From: Sordaria brevicollis
Lineage: Eukaryota > Ascomycota > Sordariomycetes > Sordariales > Sordariaceae
Direction of reading: 5' to 3'
Assembly: GCA_033439795.1 (NCBI GenBank)
Contig: JAUTDP010000012.1
Span: forward strand, 248,001-312,000
DNA: 64,000 nucleotides
Part shown: positions 11,826-23,476 of the stretch, piece by piece
Layout: each line of letters begins with the position of its first letter
How positions within the stretch are numbered: position 1 is the stretch's first letter
Notes under the pieces: generated by a model
What the model was told of the DNA's origin: nothing
The model's database searches: none
The model's input: the letters and a program-made list of their open reading frames with translations, nothing else
Translations under genes and position numbers: made by a program

Positions 11826-12070
11826 GGTGCTAGTGGTGGTGGTGGTGGACGGTTGTTGGGCGTGTGGCAAGGTCGCAGGAGGGAGAGACTAAGTTGCCGA
11901 CAATAAGATTACTTGGTGTTGATGCTGGAGCCGTTTGCTATAGCGACGATGGCATAGCAACCTAAGGGTAGGTAAGGGAGAAGCCTGAGGGCAGTATAGC
12001 AGTATACTGTCGCAAAAAGAGACACCGCGCGCTAAGACAGATTGAAGATCGCGCAAAGCAAGGGCACCAC

Positions 12071-12084
12071 CACACACACACACA
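12071..12084. repeat. CA dinucleotide microsatellite
   Basis: Seven uninterrupted CA units lie about 250 bp upstream of the BUD4 start codon, probably in its leader or promoter. Confidence 0.8.
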
Positions 12085-12431
12085 AGGGAAAATGTGTGTA
12101 TGGTAACGAAGTCCAACGAGGTAAGTAGGAGAGATGGTAGGCGGCCGTCTCCGGTATGGAAGTTGTGCACACAAGTTGAGTTGTGAAATGGCGGACTCCA
12201 GGGACGGGCTTGCGATGCGACGCTTGGGGGGTGCTGCACTGGCAATCCTCGTGGGAATATCAACAACTGATTGGCGACCGGATCGTATTCAAGTAGTCGG
12301 TCAAGCACGCGTTTCTCACACCGCAAATGAGGGCGACAAAAAATGACGATGTGTGGTCTAAGGTTGCGCGGCGGACTGCTGCTGCTTGTGTTTTTTTGTG
12401 TGGTATGGATAAATTGGCCGGTCGAAAATGC

Positions 12432-12482
12432 GCAACAACAATAACAACAACGGCGACGACGATGATGACGACGACGACGACA
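12432..12482. repeat. Imperfect trinucleotide repeat (AAC, then GAC/GAT)
   Basis: AAC units grade into a run of GAC/GAT units in non-coding DNA upstream of BUD4. This is a typical fungal microsatellite and is likely length-variable between strains. Confidence 0.75.
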
Positions 12483-15400
12483 AGGTCGAGGAAGGTTTGG
12501 GTTGTTGGGTTGACTGCTGTAAAAAAAGTTGGGTTGCGAAATTGTGAGATGGATTGATTGAGTTGGTCAATGGCCAGCAGTCCAGCTTCCTTGGAGTCGT
12601 GGGAGGAAAAGTTGGAGACGGGGGAGAGAGCAGTGGGAAGAGAGCTCCAGAGGTCCAGGTCGCTGGGGTTGACCTTGGTTGTGGTGTTTATGGAAGGCAT
12701 CCTGCCCGGTAACAGGACGAACTCTGGCTGCTGATTGGCCAGTCCGCGATCAACATGAGCCTTGACCCCCTCACTCACTTAAAAAGTGGAGTTGCTGTAG
12801 TAACGCTAGAACGCTACAGGTGCGCACACCACCCGCTCTTGCCTGGCCGCAAGTGAACTTGGTTTGCGACTGCCATTTTTTTCCTTGGTTTGCTCTCACT
12901 CTCACTGCTGGCGCCGGAATCTGATGGAATGACACTTTGGGAAGGAAGGAGTGGTGACCAGGCGCCAGGCACTCACAATCCGTCCAGGCACCGTGACTGC
13001 AACCTCAACAACCACCGACACTGCAACAGACGGACGGGACGCACTTGCAACGAATGCCCGCCGTGGGACGGGGATCAATGGATTGAAAAATGATGTGCAC
13101 AACACCAAGCACCACGCAACAGCCCGCAACACACTGCTGCGGACCACTGCAGCCCAGCCCAGGGATGATGGACCGCCGCTTTTTCCTGTAAAGCAGATTA
13201 GCGTTGCCGCCTACCTTAGCTGCCCCCATAATGCACCGAATGCAGCTGCTGCAGGGAGAGAAACTTCAACCAAATTCACCCTACAGTATGAGGGGCCCAA
13301 ATCGGAGCTGAAGTCGAAAATCTTGTGGCTTGCGTAACCCCACCCGACCAGCCCGACGCGACGATACACCACAGGAGAGGAAGCGAAAAGGACCACTGAT
13401 AGCCTTCAGCTGGGCTGGTACTGGTAGGTAGGCCTGGCTTGCCGACACCTTTGCCAACGCTTCACAGGCGACAGGATGCCGGTCCCTCCCAATCAATCTG
13501 TAACACCAACTGCCTACCAGCCCCCTCAAAAAAAAATCATCACAACCGTCGGGACGGGAGTGAGAGGCCAGCCTAGAAACGAACAATGGGAAAGACGGGT
13601 GAAGAAGGGATTTCTGTTCTTCCAGGGGCAGTTCACTACTTGGGATATGTTGAACCACCACACCTATCGAATCGAACGACTTTTTTTTGTCTCTCGGTTC
13701 GGTTTCTCTCAGCCAGTGTCTTCTGCAAGTCAACGAGCCTTCCCTCCACTTGCGGTGTCAAGATGGAGATAGGGATGGAGGCACTGCACAGCTGCGCTAG
13801 GAGTGGTGTACCTTGCAGTCAGATTTCCAGTCCTGGTCCTGGCACAGTCTGGGGAAAGGGGAGACTGGGAGACCAGGAGTCAGTCCAGAATGACGCCGAC
13901 GGAGATGATGAATCCTGCGCCATTCATCCTGTTGAAAGTCTTTCATCAAACGAAGGTAAGTAAGTTGCTCCTTAGTTGCCGCCATCAAAGTCGCATGATG
14001 AACTTTTGAAGAATAATCGTTTGCATCATATCACATAAAGAAATGATGATGCGTTGTTCGTTAGCTTCCAAACTTGCGGGGATTTTTAGACGAATGGAGG
14101 GGCTTTTCTTCGAGGGAAGACTGCTTCCATTCCTATCATGTGAAGTGGCTGGTATCCCCGTCCGTCTTGAATAGTCCGCAACAAGTATTGGAGACACAAA
14201 GTTGCTTGGATGCAGTACATAGGCCGACTCCAACAACACAACTCGAACCAAAAAGTTCCAAAGTGTGATTGTGTCAGTCTTGTGCCCGGTTACCGAATTG
14301 TGTATGTGCGTGTGTGTGCCTTGCGACTTTGCGAACATGATGTCTTGGGCCTTGCTTTGGTCTTTTATACGTTTCAAGTTGAACCCCTTCCTAATTTTCC
14401 TGCCTTCTTCTTTTCGGGTTTGTTTACACACACAGCCATGGCCACCCCTTTTCTTCTGTTAGTCTGGGATCGTTGTCATACATGGGCGGGCAAGACACAA
14501 CCGGACGAAGCACGGGCGGAGTTTGCAGATCTTTCTGACGGAGACACACCATGCCATCCCTATTCATGACCGCCATCTTCCGCAACACCATACATAACAC
14601 GAGAGAGCCTCACGAAGAGATGTAGAACACGAGGTTTTCTTTGTTGTGCCAAATCCCTGGACTTACGCATCTGCGAGACTCCGCCTGGAAAGGGCGGTTG
14701 CGGTCCATCGGCCCTGGAGGTTGTGGCTTACCATGTCTCCCACGGGCCGCCTTACTCATCCCTTGGAGTTCGGGTTTCGTCTGATGTGATCTCTTGCTTG
14801 GCTAACAGAACGAACCCATGATCCAATATTTTGCTGGACAGCATGCATACCCGTTACAGTAACTATGTTGCCGGATAAGAAGCATTGAGGCAGTGTTCAG
14901 ACCCTCATTGTCCGTACTATATGTAGTTGACTATAAGATATAGCTCGTTATACCTTGGACATGTTGTAAGGTATCTCGAGCCTCCATGTCAATGCGCTCG
15001 GTTGTTGACGGAACGGAAAGTTTGGAGATGTCGTTGACTCGTTGGAGTTGCTGCTGGAGATAAGAGCCGCAATAAAGAAGAAAGGCGTCCGAACTTTCGT
15101 CCAAACGGGCATGGAATGTTCGTCAGCGGCGGATACACTGCTTCTAGAAGCAGACCATGCCGGTTTGAACAATGATCGGATACGGCGCGGATACGGCGCC
15201 CGTAATCTCAAAGAAACCTTAACAAGCAAACAGACAACAAATCAGGGTTGTCGGCGTTGAGAGTTGTTTGTAAGCGAGAATCGTGTGTTTGACCCGAGTC
15301 GAGGTTGTTGCCGCCATGTCATTCCTCCGAGGCCGTCGGCTCCTCTTTTAAACAAAGGAGAGCTGAGATGTTGACAACAATCAGGGGAACCACTCACGGT

Positions 15401-17164
15401 TATATGATTAGGAACTCCATAGTCGAGATTGGGAGTTGATAGATATGTGGCATCTTTGAGATATCTTCGGACCTGACGGGCTTCTGGAAGACTGAATGGT
15501 GGATTTCGGATACATGGACGAGATGGACAACACAGCAGCCACGGAACAAGTGGTGACGTACTGACGTTATTCGCGCGGTCGGCCTTTGGCGGCATTGGCC
15601 AGAATGCCGAGACGGAGGAAGGGAGACAGAAGGGAGTCGGTAGCCACGGGGATTGGGAGTCAGGAGTCCAGTCCCACCCGAAGTTTGGGGCTACGCTATC
15701 CGGTTTCTGGTCTGTTCGCTGGCCCGGGTTGCGTTGGCTAGACCACCGCCATTCTTGAATGTCAGGAACACGGCAAGATAGTTGAGAAAAGGGCACAGTA
15801 TGTTGGAGGATGGGTTGGGGATATCTCCATCTGATATATCGAGATCGAATTCGCATGTTTCCCACGTCCCAAAACCCCAAAATCCCGCCATGATGCCATT
15901 CCCACGCGACAACGGGATCGTTAATGCGACAGTGTTCATTGGCATGGTCCGATGTTGACTTCATTCGCAACCCGACACGTTCCCAAACCCAAAAGTCTAA
16001 ATTTGGGTTCGGGTCCAAAGGATCCAACAAAGTCAGGGCGCAGTTTGGGATCCTCGCAGGTCGGCCGGACCGATGGTACCAGGCCTTCCGGACGAAACGC
16101 ATTAATGTTGCACAGGGCCAATTCCCGAACCGACAAGGGCCGTACTGGCCGTCCAGGAGCCCGCAAGGGCCACTTCTTGTCTGGGTCTCTGTGAGCCTCA
16201 AACCTCCGGTCCGGGACCTGCTCCAGCCGCAATCCGGCCGCCACATCTCCGGCAGATACTGAATTCTCATTGGTCCATGTGCAAAAGCTTATCGCCAAGA
16301 CGGGGCGCACAAGCCACCGTAGCTACCAGAACTCAGGTTCCTTCGGCTCTGACTTGAACTTGTCATGCAAAGTCTCTTTGCGCACGGACACTTTGCGACT
16401 CATGTTCACCACACAACCTCCCAATCCCCAACTCCCAACTTCATCTCTTGTCTTTGTGACTGACTGCTCTGCCAGTTGATAGACACTCGCAACTCGATCC
16501 AGTTGTACCCGCGGTGCCGGGCTCTCCCGGTCATGATCTCCTTTGCTGGCGGTCTGTGGCATCCGCGAGACCTCCACTACACCACCCTCTCGGCGAATGA
16601 ACGGGTCAAGTCGCGGCCTACCCTTTCACCCTTTTTTTTGTCAAAGTTTTCTTTCTCGATAATGCCTCCACTTCGTCTCGAGTCTTGTCGTTATCGGCCG
16701 CGGAGGGGGGTTCACTCAAAATTTCCATATCCAGAGGCAAAACACTCTCCACCAGGACTCAGATGAGGACATTTCCAGCAAATGAGAGAAAAGATACCTT
16801 GGTCCAAAATATCTATTCCGGCTGGTTCGGAATCGCACCCAGTCCCTGTCTTCCATGTACTTTCCATGTACTGTTCATCGCCAATGGCCTCTCAGACCGA
16901 CTCAGCGCCGCTCAGTGACATCACGAAATAGGACAATGTAATTGGCGCACGTTGACGGAGATGCCCCCCAACAGGTCCCCGTCCGTATCCGTCGTCATGG
17001 ACACCCGTGGATCCCAACAGTACGCACAAACTACCCTTCACCCTCTGGCACCGATGGATCCCGGCCTCAAGTTGGATGGAGTGAAGAGGACCATACCGGC
17101 GTCTACCTTGTTAGCTAGGGCCGACCCGCCGCCGAGGGTATTGGAACCTTGACAGCGCAGCTAA

Positions 17165-17222
17165 CGCTGTGTGTTGAAAACGAGGTGTCAGTCCCCACTT
17201 TGCACGGGCACCCCCCTTTACA
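17165..17222 (+). repeat. Left terminal inverted repeat, 58 bp
   Basis: It matches the reverse complement of 21567-21624 with one mismatch at base 16 (A versus T). It ends about 108 bp before the start codon of the plus-strand cargo gene. Confidence 0.93.
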
Positions 17223-17329
17223 GACACACACGTAAAATCTGTTCATACGTGACAACCCCAAACCTTCGAACTCCCATATTATCACCAAATCTGAGGGTAT
17301 TTACATTCTGATTACTGCTCTGAGCTCGT

Positions 17330-20121
17330 ATGGATACCCCGCGTCGTTCAAGATCAATACTGAGGGATCCCAGTCAACCCGCTAGTCCATTCAGAGTCCG
17401 CTTTGCACCTGGCACCGCTGCCCCCGCTCCCGCCATGCCTCCCAAAAAACGCGCCGCCGACGACAACGACAACAACGATGACAACCGCCGACGTTCGAGG
17501 CGGCTGTCACAGCCCAGCGCCCGCTTAAGAGAGATCAATGCCGAGTTTGAAAGCGGAGGAGAACAGGAGCGAGACGATGGGGACGGGGATGGGGATGACG
17601 AGAGGACCCCAGGAAGACCAGCGCCTACTCGAGCCCCCCGCATTGTTCTCAAGAATAATAACAAGAATAAAAAAACGACCGTCAAATTGAAGAGGAGCAC
17701 TACTGCTGGCAAGCAGCCTACCCAGCGTACCACATCTAGCTTGAAGGTCAAGCTCAAGGCACCCGCTCCCTCCTCTTCGACCGCCCCCCCTCCTCGACCT
17801 CAACCTCGTCGTCCTCGATCAGCCTCCAACGCAAGCGCAAGCACGGCCAACGGCATAACAGAGGAGGAGGACCACGATGAACAGCAAGAAGACCAACAAG
17901 AAGATCAACAAGACGAGGTCGAGATCATCAAGGTGACACCTCGCGCCGCGCCCTCTCCTCGGTCCCCTCGTGTTGCCAGAAAATCGCGCAAGTCAGCCTC
18001 GGTTCCCCCAGCGCCGCCGCCGATTCCAGATTTTCTGAATATCCTATTCACATACAATGCTCAGTGGGTGGCGGATATACAATTCAACCGCCTGTCGGTC
18101 AAGCCTGGCAAACTGCCTACCCTCGTTTCGAACGACCGGGTCCCCGTCGAGAGAGATCCTGATGGCACCGTCAATGCCGATGACGATTCTGGTACCCTTG
18201 GCCTCACTCTGTTGGGTCGAGTGCGAGAGGTCGAGAATGGTATCATGGATGCTGCCCGCAACGAGTGCGAGCTCTTGGGTATGGATCCCACCATCTCTGT
18301 ACAATACGCAGACTGGTCGGCTGGTATACTGGAGACAGCCAGGAACAGGAAAGGCACGACGCTATTCCAACTACGCGTTTTGCCTAAGAAGGATGACCCA
18401 GTTACACCGTTTGGGTTTTGTGATACCGCCAGAGTGCTGCGCAGCCTGCTTGAGGAGCCCGCTGAGCGGTATTTTATCACGGTTACTGCCCACCTTCGTA
18501 TAACTGGGGGATTCCAGCAGCGGCAAAGCACTGTTTCTGTTATGGGCACACCAACACCTTCTAGAGTCACCTCTTTTACTGAAAAGCTCGCGCAGTCACA
18601 GTCACGGTCGCAGTCACAACCTCGCCAACTCTCCTCCTTGCGCCAGTCCTCTACACCTGCCACGCCCACCATCGCCGGCTCCAGCACTCCTGTCAGTAGC
18701 TCCAGACAGTCGACCGCACCTGCCAGCACTTCCAAACAATCCGTCAAATCGAACAAGAAGAAGACCACGACCAACTCGATGGTGGAGGAGCTCATGGCGC
18801 GCCGCGCACGCGATCGTGAGGAGGCACGCCAGGGCAAAGAACGGGTTACTCTAATATATGAAGATCTGGGCAAGGCATGGGGATGTGATAAGGGTCGCGA
18901 GTGTAAAAACTACCGCAAAGGCAACGAGTATCACTGGTGTTTTCTTTTTCCCAACTCAAAACACCACTACCCATTAACCCCAAGAGACCTCATCGACTGG
19001 GCACACGCCATTGCTCACAAGCGCGCCACCACAAACCAGCCTCCAGCCTCCATCACAGGGCGTTGGTTCGACTCTAAACACGAGTCCTCCTCCTCATCCT
19101 CCGGCACGCAAATGATTCAGCAGTCGAATCTACAGCCATTTCAACAGTTTCTGCCATATGGCGCACCGGGGTCGAAGCGCGGTGGCGGTGGGGTGGGATA
19201 TATGCCCATGCCCCAAGTTTTCAACATCAGTCTCCAGAACGGTCACCAGGGTAGTAACAATGGTAACACGCTGCCAGCTACGGCCCCTATAACCTTCACT
19301 GACGTTAGCAATATGGGTATGGGTAATATGGGCAATATGGGTATGGTAGCTGAGCCTACCTTACCTACCTTGCCCACCGCGACCGCGACCAGCTCCCGCG
19401 CTGGCAGCAGTCGAGTTGGTGACAACGACCCTCTACCCTCCTCCCCTCCACCCTCATCACCGCCAAACAAACCATCAGAGTCCCTTGTCACCGACTTCAT
19501 GAAGCAGTTGATATTTCGACACGCGCCCAGAACCAACGAAAACCAGGGTTTGCGTGACGCGCTGTTCAGTATCCAAAAATCCCTCATATCCGGTCGGCTC
19601 TCCCTCCACCACGCGCGCGACCTCCCCAAGCAGTGGTATCTTGCTCATGGAGTTGATGAGGGTATCTATATGGTAATCAAGAAAGGGATCAAAGAATTTC
19701 TCCATCTCGAGAGGGATTATATACAGCGGTCGTCGTCACCACCACCACCACCACCACCACCACCGCAGGCGGCACCAGCTCCCAAGCAACAGGCTCCAGC
19801 ACCCCCGCCACCCGAAACCATAGATCCCAAGTTATTATCACAAGGTAAACCCCATCCGTTTTTTTGATCTATAGCATTTGCTAACAGCCGTGTTCACCAG
19901 ACTCGTCCATCCCCCAAGACTCGCTTTGGCAAGACGTTCATAACCACCGCGGCCCACCCCCCATCGAACAGAACGACGATCAAGAACAAGAAGATGACGA
20001 CGACACCATCTATACCAGCTTCATCAACGATGATGAGGAGACCAATCCGGATGATGGCCCGCGTACCGACTACGACGACGACGAGACTGCGACTGAGGCT
20101 GATGATGATGACGAGCTTTGA
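17330..20121 (+). CDS. Transposon-borne 911-residue protein of unknown function
   Basis: Exons are 17330-19844 and 19901-20121 (donor GTAAAC, branch GCTAAC, acceptor CCAG). I do not recognise a family for the whole protein. Residues 1-230 are basic and low-complexity with KKR and RRRSRR clusters that look like nuclear localisation signals. A folded-looking block from about residue 232 (PDFLNILFTYNAQWVADIQF) runs to about 400. After Ser/Gln-rich linkers, residues around 520-570 hold WGCDKGRECKNYRKGNEYHW and HYPLTPRDLIDWAHAI, with a C-x5-C-x9-H-x-C spacing that could bind zinc. A third block (about 725-800) is followed by a polyproline run and a strongly acidic C-terminus. It lies wholly between the inverted repeats, so it travels with the transposon. 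It could be a second transposition protein, a regulator, or captured cargo. It has no DDE or helicase motif that I can see. Confidence 0.85.
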
Positions 20122-20323
20122 GGGATTTTTTTACACAAGAGGGGGATTCTACACTTCGATCTATTATTACAGATAATAATACTTTTACACTTCTGATGGC
20201 AGATTTGGCACTTTTGGCACGTCTGGTACATCTTACACCTTGCGGGTTTTTTTTTTCGTAACTCGACAACGGTCGACTTTGAGCATGTTCAAAACAGTAC
20301 ATCTACCATACAAAACAACATCC

Positions 20324-21445
20324 TTATGCGACTGTTCCCGTCGTTGTCAACTCGTGCAGCTGGTCCCCATACAACGCAACGTAGTCTTTTTCACGGTTAT
20401 CGACGTCGTCACGGAATGGCACGTTTGCCTGGCGGTAGTGCCCGCGTATGGCATCGACCCGCTGCCCTACCTCCCTCGCAACCCCCTCCAAGAACGCCTT
20501 AAACTCTTCATTGCTCAGCGTATCACCGCCAGCGTGTTGGTATTGCCGTCGTATACAGGCCTTCACATCACTGAAGTATGCCTCGATGGGGTTGAAGTCT
20601 GGTGAATATGGCGGCAAGAACCATAACAGCACACCTCTGTTGTCGCATGCGGTCTTGATGGCGGGGTCCTTGTGCCATGATGCGTTATCCATCACCAATA
20701 TACTATAACGACCAGGGAACGGGTTCATCTTAGGCAACACCTCCTCCTCCAACCAAGCAATAAAACCGGTCGTATCTGTTGCTCCCTTATAACACAACAC
20801 GTCGATGAGGCCATCCACAGTTATTGCTGGCAATAGATGGAACCGTTTCCCCCTGGTGAGCGCACTCTCTGCAACTGGTGCCATACCCTTTGGTGCCCAT
20901 CCAGTACGACGAGCACCGTCCCTCTTATCAACACCAGACTCGTCACAGAACACGTACATCTCTGCTGAAAACGTGGAAACCTTCCTCAACCAGTCTAACC
21001 GCAATGGCTCGCTGCGCTGGGAAGCCTTGTGCGCCATCCTCTTGTTGGTCCATTCAGAAGCCTTCAATTGCTTTGATATGGCGCTCGTTGATACATGTAT
21101 GTCCATTTCAGTGGCCAGATAGTACTGTATCTCATCGAGGTATAAATCGGGCTTGTGGCGAAGGAGCTCGAGAACTTCCTGTACGACCAACAGTTAGATA
21201 CCATACCAGGGTACTCAAAGTCTACAGCCATTGCTCACCTCCATGACCGCTGGCGTCAATATTATTGCGTTATATTTCGAGTTACTCTGGGGGTATAATT
21301 TGCCGGTGGTATCGAAGTTTCGTTTTAACCTCCAGATTTGGCGCTCGCTCATGCCAACGGATTGCGCGATTTGACGTGGATGCTCGCCAGCCGTCAGCAT
21401 CATGTAGATACTTTGGCGCTGCCTCTTATTACTGCGTGTTCTCAT
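20324..21445 (-). CDS. DD34E transposase (Tc1/mariner superfamily, DDE_3 type)
   Basis: Exons are 21239-21445 and 20324-21178, with an intron at 21179-21238 (donor GTGAGC, branch TCTAAC, acceptor ACAG), giving 353 residues, normal for Tc1-like enzymes. The first ATG in frame is MRTRSNKRQRQ; further upstream the frame has only a TTG. The N-terminus carries a helix-turn-helix (HPRQIAQSVGMSERQIWRLK) and a second, winged-helix-like half (DEIQYYLATEMDIHVSTSAI) for inverted-repeat binding. The catalytic triad is visible: Asp148 in VFCDESG, Asp233 in LVMDNASWH and Glu268 in PPYSPDFNPIEAYF. There are 34 residues between the second Asp and the Glu, the mariner/Tc1 spacing. All key residues are present, so the enzyme may be active. 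It converges with the cargo gene, with about 200 bp between their stop codons. Confidence 0.92.
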
Positions 21446-21566
21446 GGCTATACCGATTATACATCGCGAGAGCTTCAAAATCCGACCAAAACCAGCAGAT
21501 TTGGCAGTAAAACCGCGGAGATATTCAACTTTTACGATTCACGATGTCTGTTTTGATGTGGTGTTG

Positions 21567-21624
21567 TGTAAAGGGGGGTGCCCGTGCAAAGTGGGGACTG
21601 ACACCTCGATTTCAACACACAGCG
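21567..21624 (-). repeat. Right terminal inverted repeat, 58 bp
   Basis: This is the partner of 17165-17222. It lies about 120 bp upstream of the transposase ATG (21445) and 140 bp upstream of the host NADH dehydrogenase ATG (21765), so it could supply promoter sequence in either direction. Confidence 0.93.
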
Positions 21625-21764
21625 GCCGCATGGGATAAAATCGTGATCCGCCCACTGGACGCGGTCCAAAAAGTCTTTTTCTGGCCATCGGTAATGGAGA
21701 GCCTGTTGACTCCTACTCGACCAACACCTTGATAGCATCAACGCCAGCCGGCTAAAGTCTCAGG
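21625..21764 (+). promoter_or_regulatory. Truncated 5' flank of the NADH dehydrogenase gene
   Basis: Only 140 bp separate the transposon end from the ATG of the dehydrogenase. The original upstream sequence now lies 4.46 kb away, left of 17165. Transcription of the host gene must therefore start in this remnant or in the transposon end. Confidence 0.6.
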
Positions 21765-23476
21765 ATGGCTTCCATCACACGCTTCGCGAGGACCTCTTCC
21801 TCTTCCCTCAAGGTGTCCACCCGGTCAGCACCGCTGGCCTTGACGGCGAGAAATTTTTCGACCGTGAAGTTCAACAGCAAGTTTCCCTCATCCACCGCCC
21901 CCCAAAAAAATCACCTCAACCGTCCACCCCAAACGAGAACCTCATTACTAACTACAACTCACCTCATACAGACAATGACAGAAAGGAGCGGGTCGTCATC
22001 CTGGGCTCCGGCTGGGCGGGCTATTCCTTCGCCAAGGACCTCGATCCCGAGAAGTATGAGCGCATTGTCATCTCTCCGCGCTCCTACTTCGTCTTCACCC
22101 CCCTTCTCGCCTCTACTGCCGTCGGTACTCTCGAGTTCCGTACCGTCTTGGAGCCCATCCGCCGTCTGAACCACGGCATCGGCTTCCACCAGGGTTGGGC
22201 CCAGGACATCGACTTCGCCAACAAGACCATCCGCGTTGAGGCTAACGCCAACGCCGACTCTGCTAGCAAGGCTGTTGTCCCTATTGGCCAGGGCGGCCAG
22301 CTCAACCAGGCCACCGCCAGGGGCGCTCTCTTCGACGTTCCCTATGACAAGCTCGTCATTGCTTGCGGTGCCTACTCCCAGACCTTCGGCATCGAGGGTG
22401 TCCGTGAGCACGCCAACTTCCTCCGTGATGTGGGTGATGCCCGCCGCATCCGCTTGAGGATCCTCTCCCTCTTCGAGCAGTGCGCCTACCCCAAGGGTTC
22501 CGGCACCCTCACCGATGAGGACCGCGCCAACCTCCTCCACTTCGCCATTGTTGGTGGTGGCCCTACCGGTATCGAGTTCGCTTCCGAGCTCCACGATCTC
22601 ATCCACGACGATCTTTCCAAGATGTACCCCGATCTCCTCAAGTTCGTCCGCATCACCGTCTACGATGTCTCTCCCAAGGTTCTCCCCATGTTCGACCAGG
22701 CTCTTTCCAAGTATGCCATGGATGCCTTCAAGCGTCAGAAGATCGAGATCCGCACTCAGCACAACATTGAGCGTGTCCGTCTCGCCGACGGCAAGCTCGG
22801 CTCTGAGCACGGTGAGCTGAAGCTCAAGATCAAGCAGTACGGTGACAAGGAGGTCGGTGCCGGTCTTGTTGTCTGGTCCACTGGTCTCATGGCCAACCCC
22901 CTCATCAAGCAGCTCGCTTCCAAGGACTTCGCCGTCCCCATCTCTCCTGAGGACCGCGCCGAGGCCCGCCGCCCCAAGGCCAAGCTCGCCACTGATGCCC
23001 GCACCGGTGGTATCCTCGTTGACGAGCACTTCCGTGTTCGCATCGAGCCCCAGGCCGCTGAGGCTGCCAAGGGCTCCGAGGTCGTTCCCACCTCCGGCAG
23101 CAACAGCCTCCTCCGTGACGTCTTCGTCCTCGGTGACGCCGCCGTCATCGAGAGCCAGCGCACTCTCCCCAAGACCGCCCAGGTCGCCGCTCAGCAGGCC
23201 ACCTACCTCGCCAAGGTCCTCAACAAGGCCAACGAGGGTGTCGTCGACGTCAAGAACGCCCCCGGCTTCAAGTTCCGCAACTGGGGTGTCATGACCTATC
23301 TCGGCAGCTGGAAGGCCATCCACCAGGGTCCCCGCGACGAGCTCCGTGGTTGGGCCGCCTGGGTTCTCTGGCGCTCTGCCTACCTTGCCAAGTCCATGTC
23401 GCTCAGGAACAAGTTCCTCGTGCCCGTCTACTGGCTCGTTTCCTGGATCTTCGGCCGTGGTATCTCTCGTTTCTAA
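21765..23476 (+). CDS. nde-3: Alternative (rotenone-insensitive) NADH dehydrogenase
   Basis: Exons are 21765-21876 and 21972-23476, giving 538 residues. This single-polypeptide type II NAD(P)H:ubiquinone oxidoreductase passes electrons from NADH to ubiquinone without proton pumping. The first 32 residues (Arg/Ser-rich, MASITRFARTSSSSLKVS) form a mitochondrial presequence. The FAD-binding fold starts at VVILGSGWAGYSFAKDL (Gly49-x-Gly51-x-x-Gly54), and the NADH-binding GxGxxG (IVGGGPTGIEFASEL) lies near 226. The late motif FVLGDAAVIE contacts FAD. The C-terminus has the expected YLGSWKAI and amphipathic membrane-anchoring end. No EF-hand is present, which points away from the Ca-binding NDE. 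The NDE3 label is from memory of N. crassa paralogues and is tentative; the enzyme class is firm. The intron appears to be GC-AG (donor GCAAGT, branch TACTAAC). Confidence 0.9.

Larger units (their letters stand above)
11826..17164. other. 5.3-kb stretch without a supportable gene
   Basis: This lies between the BUD4 start and the transposon. It must contain the BUD4 promoter and leader and, on its right edge, the displaced upstream part of the alternative NADH dehydrogenase promoter. The longest frame (15242-16270, minus) has a Trp/Arg/Pro/Cys-rich composition and no domain. Two microsatellites are listed separately. I see no tRNA or 5S gene. Confidence 0.5.
17165..21624. mobile_element. Two-gene Tc1/mariner-type DNA transposon, apparently complete
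   Basis: This 4460-bp element is bounded by 58-bp inverted repeats identical at 57 of 58 positions, each starting CGCTGTGTGTTGAAA and running to CCCTTTACA. Inside are two convergent genes: a 911-residue protein of unknown function on the plus strand (17330-20121) and a DD34E transposase on the minus strand (20324-21445), each with one canonical intron. Both frames are open and splice-consistent, so the element looks recent and escaped heavy RIP. A TA target duplication, expected for this superfamily, is not visible: the flanks read ...GCAGCTAA and GCCGCATG.... A DNA transposon called Sly1-1 has been described in N. crassa OR74A; I cannot compare sequences here, and this may be that element or a relative. 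Confidence 0.9.

Noticed and set aside
15242..16270. 342-codon minus-strand frame with ATG
   Set aside because: Composition is rich in Trp, Arg, Pro and Cys, there is no domain or splice partner, and it lies in an otherwise non-coding stretch. It looks like a chance frame in GC-rich DNA.
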